Shown: positions 21,505 to 33,000 of the stretch, in pieces | Position numbering within the stretch: the first letter of the stretch is position 1 | How the letters are laid out: each line of letters begins with the position of its first letter | Origin: Molanna angustata | Lineage: Eukaryota > Arthropoda > Insecta > Trichoptera > Molannidae | Direction: 5' to 3' | Assembly: GCA_963576475.1 (NCBI GenBank) | Contig: OY754982.1 | Span: 9,223,280 to 9,287,279, forward strand | DNA: 64,000 nucleotides | Translations under genes and position numbers: made by a program | The notes under the pieces: model-generated | Seen by the model: only the letters and a program-made list of their open reading frames with translations | What the model was told of the DNA's origin: nothing | The model's database searches: none

Positions 21505-22773
21505 ATAGGCCCAGTATTACAGTTGGCCCTCAACTCATTGAGTTTGTTAAACTCAAGATTAATGTCAAGGGGAGATTGAATCCATTTCCGTATTACAGTG
21601 CAATATGACACGTCAGGTACTAAATCTTCAATTATAGACATATTTTACTTTTTCTGTGGTTATTATCTGTAAAATTTTAAATAACCTCAAATAATACGAA
21701 CTACAAAACGGGACGCTACGGCTTGAAATACTATTGTTTTATTATACAACATGGTAAATTCAATTTTTTTCACCAAAATAATGCTTTTAAATGCCCATGT
21801 TCGTTTCAATATGGCTGTCAGTTTATTTTGTTGTGTGGTGCCACCGTCGATACAACTAACGCCTCTAGTGATAGAACACTGAAACTACACGCGTTGCCTA
21901 GCAACGAGTCGAGAAATGACAGTTGACTCACCGTTAAGTACTTAATCCGCCAGAAACGTTGAGTTAAATATTTGTCGTTTTAGTGACGTATTTGAGGGAA
22001 GATTAGGCCTAAACGGATACTGTAATACGATATATTTTTGTAAAACTTGAGTTTAGCTCTTAAGGGGGGGACTGCTGCCAACGTACCTATTTTTCAAATT
22101 GATATACCATCATTATTTCTTATCAAATCGTTTTGAAAAAAATAATTTAGATAGTTTGGTATTCATAAAGAAAAATGTATCTTTACTTTTTGAAAATGTA
22201 CTGTATAAATTCTTGTAGAAAAATAATGGCATACCCCGATTTTCAACGTTTATATTATATTTTTAATAAAATATAAGGCGTAGTTCAACATATTTTTTTT
22301 TAAATTAAAGAAGACAAAAATATCTAGAAAAATACGATCTGACGTTGCATTAATGCTTTAGGTATAGAAAATAAACCTAAAAAACATTTATTTTCCATTC
22401 AGCGCCATTGCGAAATATAAGTTTTTTTGGTTTATTAACTTAACCTGATGCATTAATGCAACGTTACATCGTATTTTTCCAGATATTTTGATCTTGTTTA
22501 ATTTATAAAAAAATATAATGATCTATACCTTATAGTTTTTTAGAAATTTAAGATAAATGTCAAAAATTGGGGTATGCTAATTATTTTCCTACAAGAATAT
22601 ATACAGAACATAATTAAAAAATTAAGATTTATTTTTATTTATTAATATCCAAACTAACTAGGTTATTTTTTCAAAATGATTCGTTTTGTAGCAATGACGC
22701 AAATTCAAATTGAAAAAATAGGTACGTTGGCAGAAGTCCCCCCTTAAACTGAGACTGTAATACCGGCCCATAA
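21505..22773. mobile_element. Possible TIR element carrying the second TTAA MITE
   Basis: Left ATAGGCCCAGTATTACAGT and right ACTGTAATACCGGCCCAT are inverted, and further inside AAACTCAAG matches CTTGAGTTT. Removing the MITE at 22064-22743 leaves about 590 bp. No ORF with a known domain, and no target duplication was identified. Confidence 0.4.
22064..22743. mobile_element. TTAA-flanked foldback MITE, copy 2
   Basis: TTAA at 22060-22063 and 22744-22747 flanks a 680-bp element that begins GGGGGGACTGCTGCCAACGT and ends ACGTTGGCAGAAGTCCCCCC. It is collinear with copy 1 at 20019, with scattered substitutions and small indels, so the two are separate insertions of one family. Confidence 0.8.
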
Positions 22774-23306
22774 TAACCATTGTGTTTACATGGCAGAAAA
22801 TATTCAGCGACTTCAAATCGGATATGTTCATGGATTACTATAAAATTGAATACTTTCAATTCCAAATTCGAATTCACAATTTAAATTTTCGAATGACTTT
22901 GTGTCGCTTTAATGTTTCGGTTATTTGAAATACGCAATATTTTATAGTTATTATCAATTGACAGCGGTATCGCCAAATAACCGGTATTGTTATTACCGTC
23001 ATTCCGTTTCATGCACTGTGTTAATATATAAGATATAACATCGGGAGGTGAAACCGTAAAACCAATTTGATACAGGAGCCAGAGATGGAAATGGGATGAT
23101 AAAAATGAAAAATTGCATCGGTTTATTGAAAATGAAATTTTGAATGCGTTTGCATATAAATGTAATAAAATAAAATATTTGTTTATTTGTCTAGTTGAAA
23201 TATATATCGAATTTATTCATAAGTAAATTTCAAAGAAAGAATAATAAATATAGCTTACTGTTATTATGATTTTTTAACGTGATATGAATGTTTCCATTCT
23301 ACTAGG
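22774..23306. other. AT-rich stretch without a gene
   Basis: Nothing recognised. Confidence 0.5.
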
Positions 23307-26300
23307 CTGGGGGGCAAGTCCGGTCAACGGTGAAATCAAAACCTATATCCACACTCACAAACATAGACAAGAATACCCGATAGCTAGCCATTCATAATTT
23401 ACTCGCAATGCTCAAAGGTCTATTATCATAAAGAAAAAAACAAACACCACATTCGCACAGCGAAATTTTAAATAGCTCCAAGATGTACAATATACTACTT
23501 GACGTTTGGAAAAATATAAAAATAGACACTCTGAAAAAAAAAAACAAACAGTTGGCTAATATCCATCGGCATAGATGAATACAATAACAAATTAAAGCTT
23601 GTTCTAGTTTGCTCGCTATTCATGTAATTATAATTTTTATTTATTAAGTTTTCAAGCATCTTAAATTGGTTAAGTTATTGATACCTACTAATCGTATCTA
23701 CATATCGGACGTCCTAAAACAGGTTCACCTAGTTGGACGTCCAATGAGACAATATAAATATAGTTAAGTTATTGATACCTACATATTGTATCTACTTATC
23801 GGACGTTCTAAAACAGGTTCACCTAGTTGGACGTCCAATGAGACAATATAAATATAGTTAAGTTATTGATACCTACATATTGTATCTACATATCGGACGT
23901 CCTAAAACAGGTTCACCTAGTTGGACGTCCAATGAGACAATATAAATATAGTTAAGTTATTGATACCTACATATTGTATCTACATATCGGACGTCCTAAA
24001 ACAGGTTCACCTAGTTGGACGTCCAATGAGACAATATAAATATAGTTAAGTTATTGATACCTACATATTGTATCTACATATCGGACGTCCTAAAACAGGT
24101 TCACCTAGTTGGACGTCCAATGAGACAATATAAATATAGTTAAGTTATTGATACCTACAAATTGTAACTACATATCGGACGTCCTAAAACAGGTTCACCT
24201 AGTTGGACGTCCAATGAGACAATATAAATATAGTTAAGTTATTGATACCTACATATTGTATCTACATATCGGACGTCCTAAAACAGGTTCACCTAGTTGG
24301 ACGTCCAATGAGACAATATAAAAATAGTTAAGTTATTGATACCTACATATTGTATCTACATATCGGACGTCCTAAAACAGGTTCACCTAGTTGGACGTCC
24401 AATGAGACAATATAAATATAGTTAAGTTATTTATACCTACATATTGTATCTACATATCGGACGTCCTAAAACAGGTTCACCTAGTTGGACGTCCAATGAG
24501 ACAATATAAATATAGTTAAGTTATTGATACCTACATATTGTATCTACATATCGGACGTCCTAAAACAGGTTCACCTAGTTGGACGTCCAATGAGACAATA
24601 TAAATATAGTTAAGTTATTGATAACCACATATTGTATCTACATATCGGACGTCCTAAAACAGGTTCACCTAGTTGGACGTCCAATGAGACAATATAAATA
24701 TAGTTAAGTTATTGATACCTACATATTGTATCTACATATCGGACGTCCTAAAACAGGTTCACCTAGTTGGACGTCCAATGAGACAATATAAATATAGTTA
24801 AGTTATTGATACCTACATATTGTATCTACATATCGGACGTCCTAAAACAGGTTCACCTAGTTGGACGTCCAATGAGACAATATAAATATAGTTAAGTTAT
24901 TGATACCTACATATTGTATCTACATATCTACCTAGTTGGACGTCCAATGAGACAATATAAATATAGTAAAGTTATTGATACCTACATATTGTATCTACAT
25001 ATCGGACGTCCTAAAACAGGTTCACCTAGTTGGACGTCCAATGAGACAATATAAATATAGTTAAGTTATTGATACCTACATATTGTATCTACATATCGGA
25101 CGTCCTAAAACAGGTTCACCTAGTTGGACGTCCAATGAGACAATATAAATATAGTTAAGTTATTGATAACCACATATTGTATCTACATATCGGACGTCCT
25201 AAAACAGGTTCACCTAGTTGGACGTCCAATGAGACAATATAAATATAGTTAAGTTATTGATACCTACATATTGTATCTACATATCTACCTAGTTGGACGT
25301 CCAATGAGACAATATAAATATAGTTAAGTTATTGATACCTACATATTGTATCTACATATCGGACGTCCTAAAACAGGTTCACCTAGTTGGACGTCCAATG
25401 AGACAATATAAATATAGTTAAGTTATTGATACCTACATATTGTATCTACATATCGGACGTCCTAAAACAGGTTCACCTAGTTGGACGTCCAATGAGACAA
25501 TATAAATATAGTTAAGTTATTGATACCTACATATTGTATCTACATATCGGACGTCCTAAAACAGGTTCACCTAGTTGGACGTCCAATGAGACAATATAAA
25601 TATAGTTAAGTTATTGATACCTACAAATTGTAACTACATATCGGACGTCCTAAAACAGGTTCACCTAGTTGGACGTCCAATGAGACAATATAAATATAGT
25701 TAAGTTATTGATACCTACATATTGTATCTACATATCGGACGTCCTAAAACAGGTTCACCTAGTTGGACGTCCAATGAGACAATATAAAAATAGTTAAGTT
25801 ATTGATACCTACATATTGTATCTACATATCGGACGTCCTAAAACAGGTTCACCTAGTTGGACGTCCAATGAGACAATATAAATGCAGTTAAGTTATTGAT
25901 ACCTACATATTGTATCTACATATCGGACGTCCTAAAACAGGTTCACCTAGTTGGACGTCCAATGGCAATGAGACAATATAAATATAGTTAAGTTATTGAT
26001 ACCTACATATTGTATCTACATATCGGACGTCCTAAAACAGGTTCACCTAGTTGGACGTCCAATGAGACAATATAAATATAGTTAAGTTATTGATACCTAC
26101 ATATTGTATCTACATATCGGACGTCCTAAAACAGGTTCACCTAGTTGGACGTCCAATGAGACAATATAAATATAGTTAAGTTATTGATACCTACATATTG
26201 TATCTACATATCGGACGTCCTAAAACAGGTTCACCTAGTTGGACGTCCAATGAGACAATATAAATATAGTTAAGTTATTGATACCTACATATTGTATCTA

Positions 26301-26669
26301 CATATCGGACGTACTAAAACAGGTTCACCTAGTTGGACGTCCAATGAGACAATATAAAAATAATACAGAATTTTATGTTCATATTTTAATAATGTATCCT
26401 CCTGGAGCATTTTGCTATTACCAGCTTATTTTAAACTGTCCAATTTGTACTATTGTTGCAATATTCCATTATTGTTATTCTGTATTTTGTATGTATATAT
26501 ATGGATTAAAATAAATAAACAAATAAATAAAACCATATCATGGATATAATTATCATTGGTGTTCTATAATATCTTAAGATATCATATAACTCTATAGGAT
26601 AATTATATCCATAATATGGGTAACCATGGATGGTTTTGATTCCGCCTGTTCACCAGACTTACCCCCTGG
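23307..26669. mobile_element. MITE-type terminal inverted repeats bracketing a satellite array
   Basis: The left end has GGGGGGCAAGTCCGGTCAAC, then GGTGAAATCAAAACC; the right end, inverted, has GGGGGTAAGTCTGGTGAAC, then GGCGGAATCAAAACC. Just inside the right end (26533-26626) is a foldback (CATGGATATAATTATC / GATAATTATATCCAT) that is also the core of the 185-bp MITE at 41046-41230. The satellite thus sits between the left terminus and the core of a MITE copy. Either the array grew inside a transposon, or two copies bracket it by chance. Confidence 0.55.
23668..26362. repeat. 94-bp satellite array, 29 units
   Basis: Units begin with GTTAAGTTATTGATACCTAC at 23669, 23763, 23857 and so on. Twenty-six units are 94 bp, two are 75 bp (starting 24891 and 25248, the same 19-bp net deletion) and one is 100 bp (25887, with a 6-bp repeat GGCAAT). 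Each normal unit has two GGACGTCC palindromes flanking AGGTTCACCT. The first and last units are the most diverged, as expected for homogenisation by unequal exchange. No ORF runs through it. Confidence 0.95.
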
Positions 26670-27060
26670 TTTGATATAGAACCCCTGCAATACAAACAAT
26701 CTGCACAACATTATGAATTGCATTCAGTTTCAGAGGTGGGGGGGGGGGGAGAATTAGATCGTAAAACGAATATATTTATGGTTATGTTTCAATAAATCTA
26801 TCCAATGGGATGTATGCCGCTAACAGGAACATTGGTAATGCGTTCAGAGCCAATGTTTGGACAAATACAAATTTGAGAAATGGGCAATATGGTCGATATT
26901 TCAGAATAGTAACAAACAACGAATGCTATGTGAGGTGGGTGAACTACAATATTATATCAAAAGTGCTTTTAATTGATAAATAATGTTATTTTATTTTATT
27001 GTTATAACAAAGACTTTTTGTTTGAAAATAAATTAATAAATAAATGAGTATATTTTCACA
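26670..27060. other. No gene recognised
   Basis: A run of G (about 26737-26747) is the only low-complexity item. Confidence 0.45.
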
Positions 27061-27061
27061 T

Positions 27062-27262
27062 GTCGACCGCCGTGGCACAGTTGGAAAGCCGTTCGGCTTC
27101 TGTGCGGGCGTCCTGGGTTCGATTCCCAGCAGAGGAGAAATTTATTTCTTTCGCAAACATTGCTTCTCTGGGCTGGAAACACTGGTGAGTTGGAAAAAAT
27201 TGCCATTTGGCAATAAACTCGCCACTTGCGCAGGGTGCAAGGAAGTGTTATTATTATTATAA
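27062..27262 (+). mobile_element. tRNA-derived SINE, family SINE-3
   Basis: The head reads CCGTGGCACAGTTGGAAAGC (A-box region) and CTGGGTTCGATTCCCAGC (B-box with pairing arms). The body has TTGCTTCTCTGGGCTGGAAA. The end is TTGCCATTTGGCAA, then TAAACTCGCC and a TTA-repeat tail. The last 45 bp match the 3' ends of the CR1-like LINE at 1569, 16960 and 45297. A minus-strand copy lies at 27570-27976. Confidence 0.8.
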
Positions 27263-27264
27263 TA

Positions 27265-27471
27265 TTTTTTTATAATAACGACCGAATGTTTTCGCCAAGG
27301 TGACTTGGCATAGTCAAGTCACCTTGGCATTGTCAAGTCACCTTGGCATTGTCAAGTCACCTTGGCAGTGTCAAGTCACCTTGACAGTGTCAAGTCACCC
27401 TGGCAGTGTTAAGTCACCTTGGCAGTGTTAAGTCACCTTGGCGAAAACGTTCGATCGTTATTATAAAAAAA
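27265..27471. mobile_element. Foldback element with a 19-bp minisatellite core
   Basis: The ends are inverted over about 40 bp: TTTTTTATAATAACGACCGA then GTTTTCGCCAAGGTGACTT, against the complement of AAGTCACCTTGGCGAAAAC and TCGATCGTTATTATAAAAAA. Between them about seven units of CATTGTCAAGTCACCTTGG-type sequence repeat in tandem (about 27310-27443). The unit contains part of the terminal repeat (AAGTCACCTTGGC), so the array probably grew from the arm. Confidence 0.7.
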
Positions 27472-27569
27472 CATTGTGGAAAAATACTAATTTATTTATT
27501 TATTAGGTAATTTTAAAACGGATTTCCACGGTATGTATGTATGTGCAAATAAAAATACTTTGTTAATAA

Positions 27570-27976
27570 ATATATACTTCCTTGCACCCTGCGCAAGAGG
27601 CGAGTTTATTGCCATATGGCAATTTCTTCCGACTTACCAGTGTTTCTAGCCCAGAGAAGCAATATTGGCAAGAAATCAATTTAAATAATATAATCAAATT
27701 AGGCACACGAGTCACATTACATAGTATCTAAGTTTAGTGTAAGTTTGTCTGGATAAAGTAGCGGTTTCGTCTCCGAAACTAGTTGGCATAAAAATATTCA
27801 ACGTGGTTAGAAACTAAGATATTTTATTTTATTTAATTATATTATTTAAAATGTGCCACAAAGAATAAGCAGCAAAGTATGAAGATAATTTAAATAATTT
27901 CTCATCTGCTGGGGTTCGAACTCAGGACGCCCGCACAGAAACCAAATGGCTTACCAACTGTGCCATAGCCGTTACA
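27570..27976 (-). mobile_element. SINE-3, minus-strand copy split by an insertion
   Basis: The tail part (27588-27689) contains GCGAGTTTATTGCCATATGG and GAAGCAATATTGGC; the head part (27887-27976) contains GGGGTTCGAACTCAGGACGC and AACTGTGCCATAGCC. The two are separated by 27690-27886. Removing it and one copy of the 12-bp repeat restores the SINE order. Confidence 0.75.
27690..27886 (-). mobile_element. 197-bp retroposed insertion with 12-bp target duplication
   Basis: AATTTAAATAAT occurs at 27678-27689 and again at 27887-27898, directly flanking the insertion. The insert contains GCGGTTTCGTCTCCGAAACT and a T-rich run (27824-27850). A 12-bp duplication fits LINE-type target-primed reverse transcription. 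The insert is not recognised, and its strand is uncertain. Confidence 0.6.
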
Positions 27977-28259
27977 GGATATCATTATAAGTCTGTGCCT
28001 ACTACTGAAGAAAATAATCTACGTTTGTTGGGTACAAAACATATTAGGTAGGTATATCTACTGTCTTCGTCCTAAATTTTCTTTTCTCCGTATAATTATT
28101 TCCTATACGTAAAAGAATTCTCATTTCTATGCAAATTCAAGTATAACAGGCAATTTTGCGACCTAAAAGGTATGTGGAAATTCTTTATATGAATAATGTA
28201 GCTCTATACATATCTACTGAGGTATTACATACCTACATTAAATGGGTTTTATATAACAG
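27977..28259. other. AT-rich sequence upstream of the intact LINE
   Basis: No feature recognised. The LINE target site follows. Confidence 0.5.
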
Positions 28260-28274
28260 AGAACTTTATATGTG
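28260..28274. repeat. Target-site duplication of the I-clade LINE, left copy
   Basis: AGAACTTTATATGTG here is repeated exactly at 33801-33815, bracketing the element. The first two or three bases could also be part of the AAG tail on the right side, so the duplication is 12-15 bp. Confidence 0.9.
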
Positions 28275-28574
28275 TCTCGTCGCGACGTTGCCAGTGAGCG
28301 GTTGTGTTTAGTGCATATTTCGGATCTACCCACAAGTACCTACTACACTACGCAGCGAACAGATAAGATTCCATTGCTGTCATTTTTGTTTTATTATTTC
28401 ATTTTTATTCTTACAAAAATTGTTTTGATTATTTCAATGTAGCATATTTGGTATTAATATTTACCTATTGTTTTTGTTGCTCTTTGTCTATTTGACATTA
28501 ACAATTTTTGTTTCGTATTTTTTATTTAGCTGTTAAATATCTATTTTATTTGATTTAAATACTGCATCGCGGAT
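28275..28574 (+). promoter_or_regulatory. 5' UTR of the LINE, presumed internal promoter
   Basis: Non-LTR elements of this type carry a downstream-type pol II promoter in the first tens of bases. The start TCTCGTCGCGACG is GC-rich compared with the surroundings, and CCAGTGAGCGGTTGTG follows at 28290-28305, which contains a CAGT initiator-like word. A role in transcription is inferred from the family, not shown. Confidence 0.45.
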
Positions 28575-30011
28575 ATGGAGGTGGACGAGACTAAACCTCC
28601 TGATCCTCGATCGATAATTTTATCAACTGCTGACGAATGTGAATCTGACACGAGTCATGATTCAGTTATTGTACCTAACCGTAAACGAAAACCGCGTCAT
28701 CAACCAATTGATATACCGTCGAAAATGAAACCTTCTTCTGTACTCGAAATAACTGCAGGCCTCCCGATACAAACCGAACCAAGCCCAATTCAATATTGTA
28801 ATATGTCAAACCCACCATACATAGTATATATTCAAAATTGCGAAAGTGGCAAACCGATTAACTCCTTAGAAGTAGGCAAATTTTTGTTTTCATGTAAAAA
28901 TAAAAACTTTGGGATTATTAACGGTACAATAAAATCTGAAGGGCGCTTTAAAATTTCTTCTGAATTTAACAAATGGGAACAAGCAAATAATTTTATACAG
29001 AATATTACAACTTTATCTGATCAAAAATTTAAGGCGTTTATTCCGACGCATCACGTGACGCGAATGGGGTTGGTAAGAGGCATTCCTGCTAATCTTTCTG
29101 AAAGTGATATTGTTGAATCCTTAAATTTGAACAATGCTAGACGAATTATTAAAATAATAAAGGCGCGAAGGTTAAATTACAAAGATAATTCTCAAGGCAC
29201 GGTGACGTGGAAACCGTCACAAACCGTCGTTCTCACATTCGAAGGCCAAATATTGCCTGATTATGTTTACCTTTATTTTAACTCCCTTCCAGTAGAAGCA
29301 TACACTTATCCCACTATTCAGTGTTTTAATTGTTGCCGTTTTGGGCACTCAAGAGCCATTTGTAAATCTTCCACTCGATGCTTTCACTGTGGTGAAAACC
29401 ATCAAGCTGATCAGTGTCCAAACCCGGAAGAGCCAACATGCGTCAATTGTAAAGGTAGTCATAAGGCTACAAGCTTTATATGCCCAGAACTGACGAGACA
29501 AAAAAACATTAAACAACTGATGGCGAGTGAAAATATATCATATTTCCAAGCCTCTAAACGTTTTCCCCCTGCAATAAAGAGTTTTGCCGAAACTACAACA
29601 TTGAATGTGAAACCAACCTCAGCTAACACTACAATAAACCAGATTAATTCAGCGAATCCTTCCAACTCTCGTAGAATTATTACATACAAACAAGTCAAAC
29701 CTAGACCAGCAATGACACCAGCATATGACAAGAACATACATAACTCATTCCTATTCAATCCAAATGGTAATTATGTCAATCAAATGTCTAATGGTCATGC
29801 AATTAACCAAAATGAACATTCACCTCCTCCTTCTGCAGTAGAGTTATCCAACAGCAATTCAGCATTTCTGCAGACATTAATATCTCTTTTAATATCTATT
29901 CTTTCGAATAATAATAGCCTACCGTACAACGTTGCCGATATTCTCACAACATTGCAATCTTCTCTCTTCAATAATGGACATACAAACTCTGAAAATTCTA
30001 CAATGGAATAG
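28575..30011 (+). CDS. ORF1: Gag-like nucleic-acid-binding protein, 478 aa
   Basis: ORF1 proteins of I-type elements coat the element RNA and help form the ribonucleoprotein that carries it to target DNA. Seen here: an acidic N-terminus; a basic patch RKRKPRH at residues 36-42 that could be a nuclear signal; a mid region (about 75-240) that may hold RRM-like folds (inferred); then three zinc knuckles: C250-x2-C-x4-H-x4-C263, C269-x2-C-x3-H-x4-C281 and C289-x2-C-x3-H-x6-C303. The C-terminal third is Asn/Ser-rich and low in complexity. The start at 28575 is the first ATG in frame after the 5' UTR. The stop TAG at 30009-30011 lies 38 nt beyond the ORF2 ATG, so ORF2 is probably translated by reinitiation or leaky scanning. 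No frame damage is visible. Confidence in the family role is high. Confidence 0.92.
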   Translation: MEVDETKPPDPRSIILSTADECESDTSHDSVIVPNRKRKPRHQPIDIPSKMKPSSVLEITAGLPIQTEPSPIQYCNMSNPPYIVYIQNCESGKPINSLEVGKFLFSCKNKNFGIINGTIKSEGRFKISSEFNKWEQANNFIQNITTLSDQKFKAFIPTHHVTRMGLVRGIPANLSESDIVESLNLNNARRIIKIIKARRLNYKDNSQGTVTWKPSQTVVLTFEGQILPDYVYLYFNSLPVEAYTYPTIQCFNCCRFGHSRAICKSSTRCFHCGENHQADQCPNPEEPTCVNCKGSHKATSFICPELTRQKNIKQLMASENISYFQASKRFPPAIKSFAETTTLNVKPTSANTTINQINSANPSNSRRIITYKQVKPRPAMTPAYDKNIHNSFLFNPNGNYVNQMSNGHAINQNEHSPPPSAVELSNSNSAFLQTLISLLISILSNNNSLPYNVADILTTLQSSLFNNGHTNSENSTME

Positions 30012-33000
30012 TAGGAGCGTTTATTCCAATAAAGCAGAACTTACCGAACTATTAAATAATAATTCAATACATATTGCAGCCATCTCTGAAACTTGGCTGA
30101 AGCCATCTTGCCTATTTAAGGTAATCGGCTACCAGTGTCTTAGAGATGACAGAGCTGACGGTCGGGCTGGAACTGCCCTTTTTATTAAAGATAAGTTAAA
30201 TTTTGAAAAACTATCTATCCCTCTCAAATCCCAAGACTTTCAAATTGTCGCAGCACGAATTAAAAACATAACTTTTATTTCAGTATATATTCCACCATTA
30301 GTTTTATTTATAGAAAAGGACTGGACGGATTTACTTCGCCAGCTCCCCTCTCCCTCCATAATCTTGGGAGATTTTAACGCCCATTCTCCTATCTGGGGAA
30401 GTGAAGCTACCAATAAATCTGGTCACAATATAATAGATTTCATGGATATCAATAATATTTGTTTTTTAAATGATGGCTCCCCTACTCGCCTCACCCCACC
30501 CTCCCAAAAGAAAAGTGCTGTCGATCTGACACTATGTTCGAGTTCTTTAGCCGCAGATTGTTCATGGACCTTAACCAATGACCCTTACTCTAGTGATCAT
30601 TATCCAATAATTATTCACTTAGAAGATCCTCACATTGCTAAATCTAAACCCCAACACCCGACAAATCGTAAAGGTTACAATACAAAAAGGGCAAATTGGC
30701 CCCTCTTCTACGATAATATAGAAAAATTAACAACAAGTTTGGACAGTTCTAACGTACACATTGAATACTCTGATCTTTTATCAATTATTTATAAGGCCGC
30801 TGACTTATCTATTCCAAAAAAATCCAACTTTAGCCCTCTGCCATGTACGCCATGGTGGGACGGAGAATGTTCTGATATGGTCAACAACAGGAAAAAAGCC
30901 ATAAAAAAGTATAGGAAAAACATGACTCTTGAAAATTATATACTTGCAAAGGAAAGTCAGGCTAAAACTAAAAAATTTCTACGTAAGAAAAAAAGGCAAG
31001 GATGGCGAAATTTTTGCTCATCCCTCTCCCCAGACTCTCCCTTGTCTCTGGTTTGGAATATGATTCGACGATTTCGCTCATCATATGTCCAGAATCGGAA
31101 TCATCAGATTAGTCCAGACATATTAGAATCCTTCATTAACAGACTGGCTCCCTCTTACTCTCCTAATATAACGGAATTATACATAAATCAAAACATAAGT
31201 CACCGCTCTTCAATATCTTGGTTAGATTCACCTTTTAAGATCGAGGAATTATCCATTGTGCTCAAAAACTTAAACAACTCTGCTCCTGGTTTTGATCAAA
31301 TACCATATACGTTTTTCCAACATCTGCCTACTTGCTTTCTGGAACACATACTGAATAAATTTAATGAATGCCTTCAAACAGGTATGGTTCCCATAGATTG
31401 GAAAACCCAGTTGGTAATTCCAATCTTAAAACCTGGAAAAGACCCCAAAATTCAAACGTCTTATAGACCAATAGCTCTCTCTTCCTGCATTTTAAAAATT
31501 TTTGAAAACATCATTAAAAAACGTTTAGACTGGCAAACAGAACGTAATTTACTTCTCCCTAATATACAATTTGGATTTAGAAAGGGAAAGACTTGTATGG
31601 ATAATTTAAGTATCTTGATATCAGACATCCAAATTGGGTTCACTAATAAAAAATACACACTCGCAGCTTTCCTGGACATTAAAGCCGCTTATGATAATGT
31701 CCTTTTGCCAATTTTACGGAGAAAATTGTTGAATTTAGGAATTCCAGAACGACTAGCTCAATTAATTTTTAATATTTTTTGTGAAAGAAAGATAGTCATT
31801 AATAAGCCTCCAGACACCTATGAACGAACGCTATGGATTGGCCTCTCTCAGGGATCTGTTCTGAGTCCGCATTTATTTAACCTATATTGCTATGATATAC
31901 TCGAATGTGTTCAGGGTCTTTGTTCACTCCTCCAATTCGCTGATGATATCGTTTTATATATTACTCATAGTAATATTGAAACAGCAGTGAGAAAATTATC
32001 AACTGCCCTATCTAAAATCATTAAATGGCTTAATTCTAATGGACTTGAAGTTTCGCCCCAAAAATGTCAAATAATCGCCTTCTCGAGGAAACACAATACG
32101 GCTAATATATCAGTTAAGATTGGTGAAACCACTATTCCTAGTGTTGAAGAAGTCAAATTTTTGGGGATGACCTTGGATAGGAAGTTATCATGGACTTCTC
32201 ATATTTCCCACATAATTACCAAATGTGAAAAAAATATAAACCCTCTGAGAGCAGTTTCTAGAGTTTGGTGGGGCTCACATCCTACAACCATGAAACTACT
32301 ATATAATGCCATTGTCCGTAGTCATCTGGACTATGGTAGCTTCCTGATGGAACCGATACCGGAATATCTGAAATCCAAATTAGACAGAATACAATCTAAA
32401 TGCCTTCGCTTAATAATTGGCGCAATGCGCTCCTCACCAATAAATGCACTGCAGGTGGAATGCGTAGAACCACCTCTCAAACTAAGACGCCAATATTTGG
32501 CCGATAAATTCATGCTCAAACGAATAAACTACAACTCACATCCGCTCCTCCCTAGAATCTCGATGCTCTCATCTCTATGTCAAAGTCACCGGTATTGGTT
32601 CAAAAAATGTACTCCCCCAATGTGCCAAAGCTATCAAAAACTCTCCCTCAAAATTGTCTCTAACCGTGCTCAGTCCATGCTTCCATATTACGAAATTCCA
32701 TTTGAGGCAATAACATTGATCCCAAACATTATTTTAAATATCGACCTACATAAAAATTCAACAGTCAGTGCTCAAGCCATGAATAATAAGTTCAACAGTA
32801 TCGTTATGTCTAACTGGCCCTCCCATCTACAAATATACACGGATGGGTCTAAGCGGGGCGCAGACAATGAATGCGGGGCCGCAATTCACATACCATCTAA
32901 AAAAATACAATCACTCGTTAAACTACCCAGGGAATGTTCAATATTCACAGCTGAATGTACGGCTATTAATGAAGCCCTAAAGATTTGCAATACTTTGGAT

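Noticed and set aside
23668..26362. CRISPR array
   Set aside because: The repeats are contiguous 94-bp units with no unique spacers, in an animal-type sequence context.
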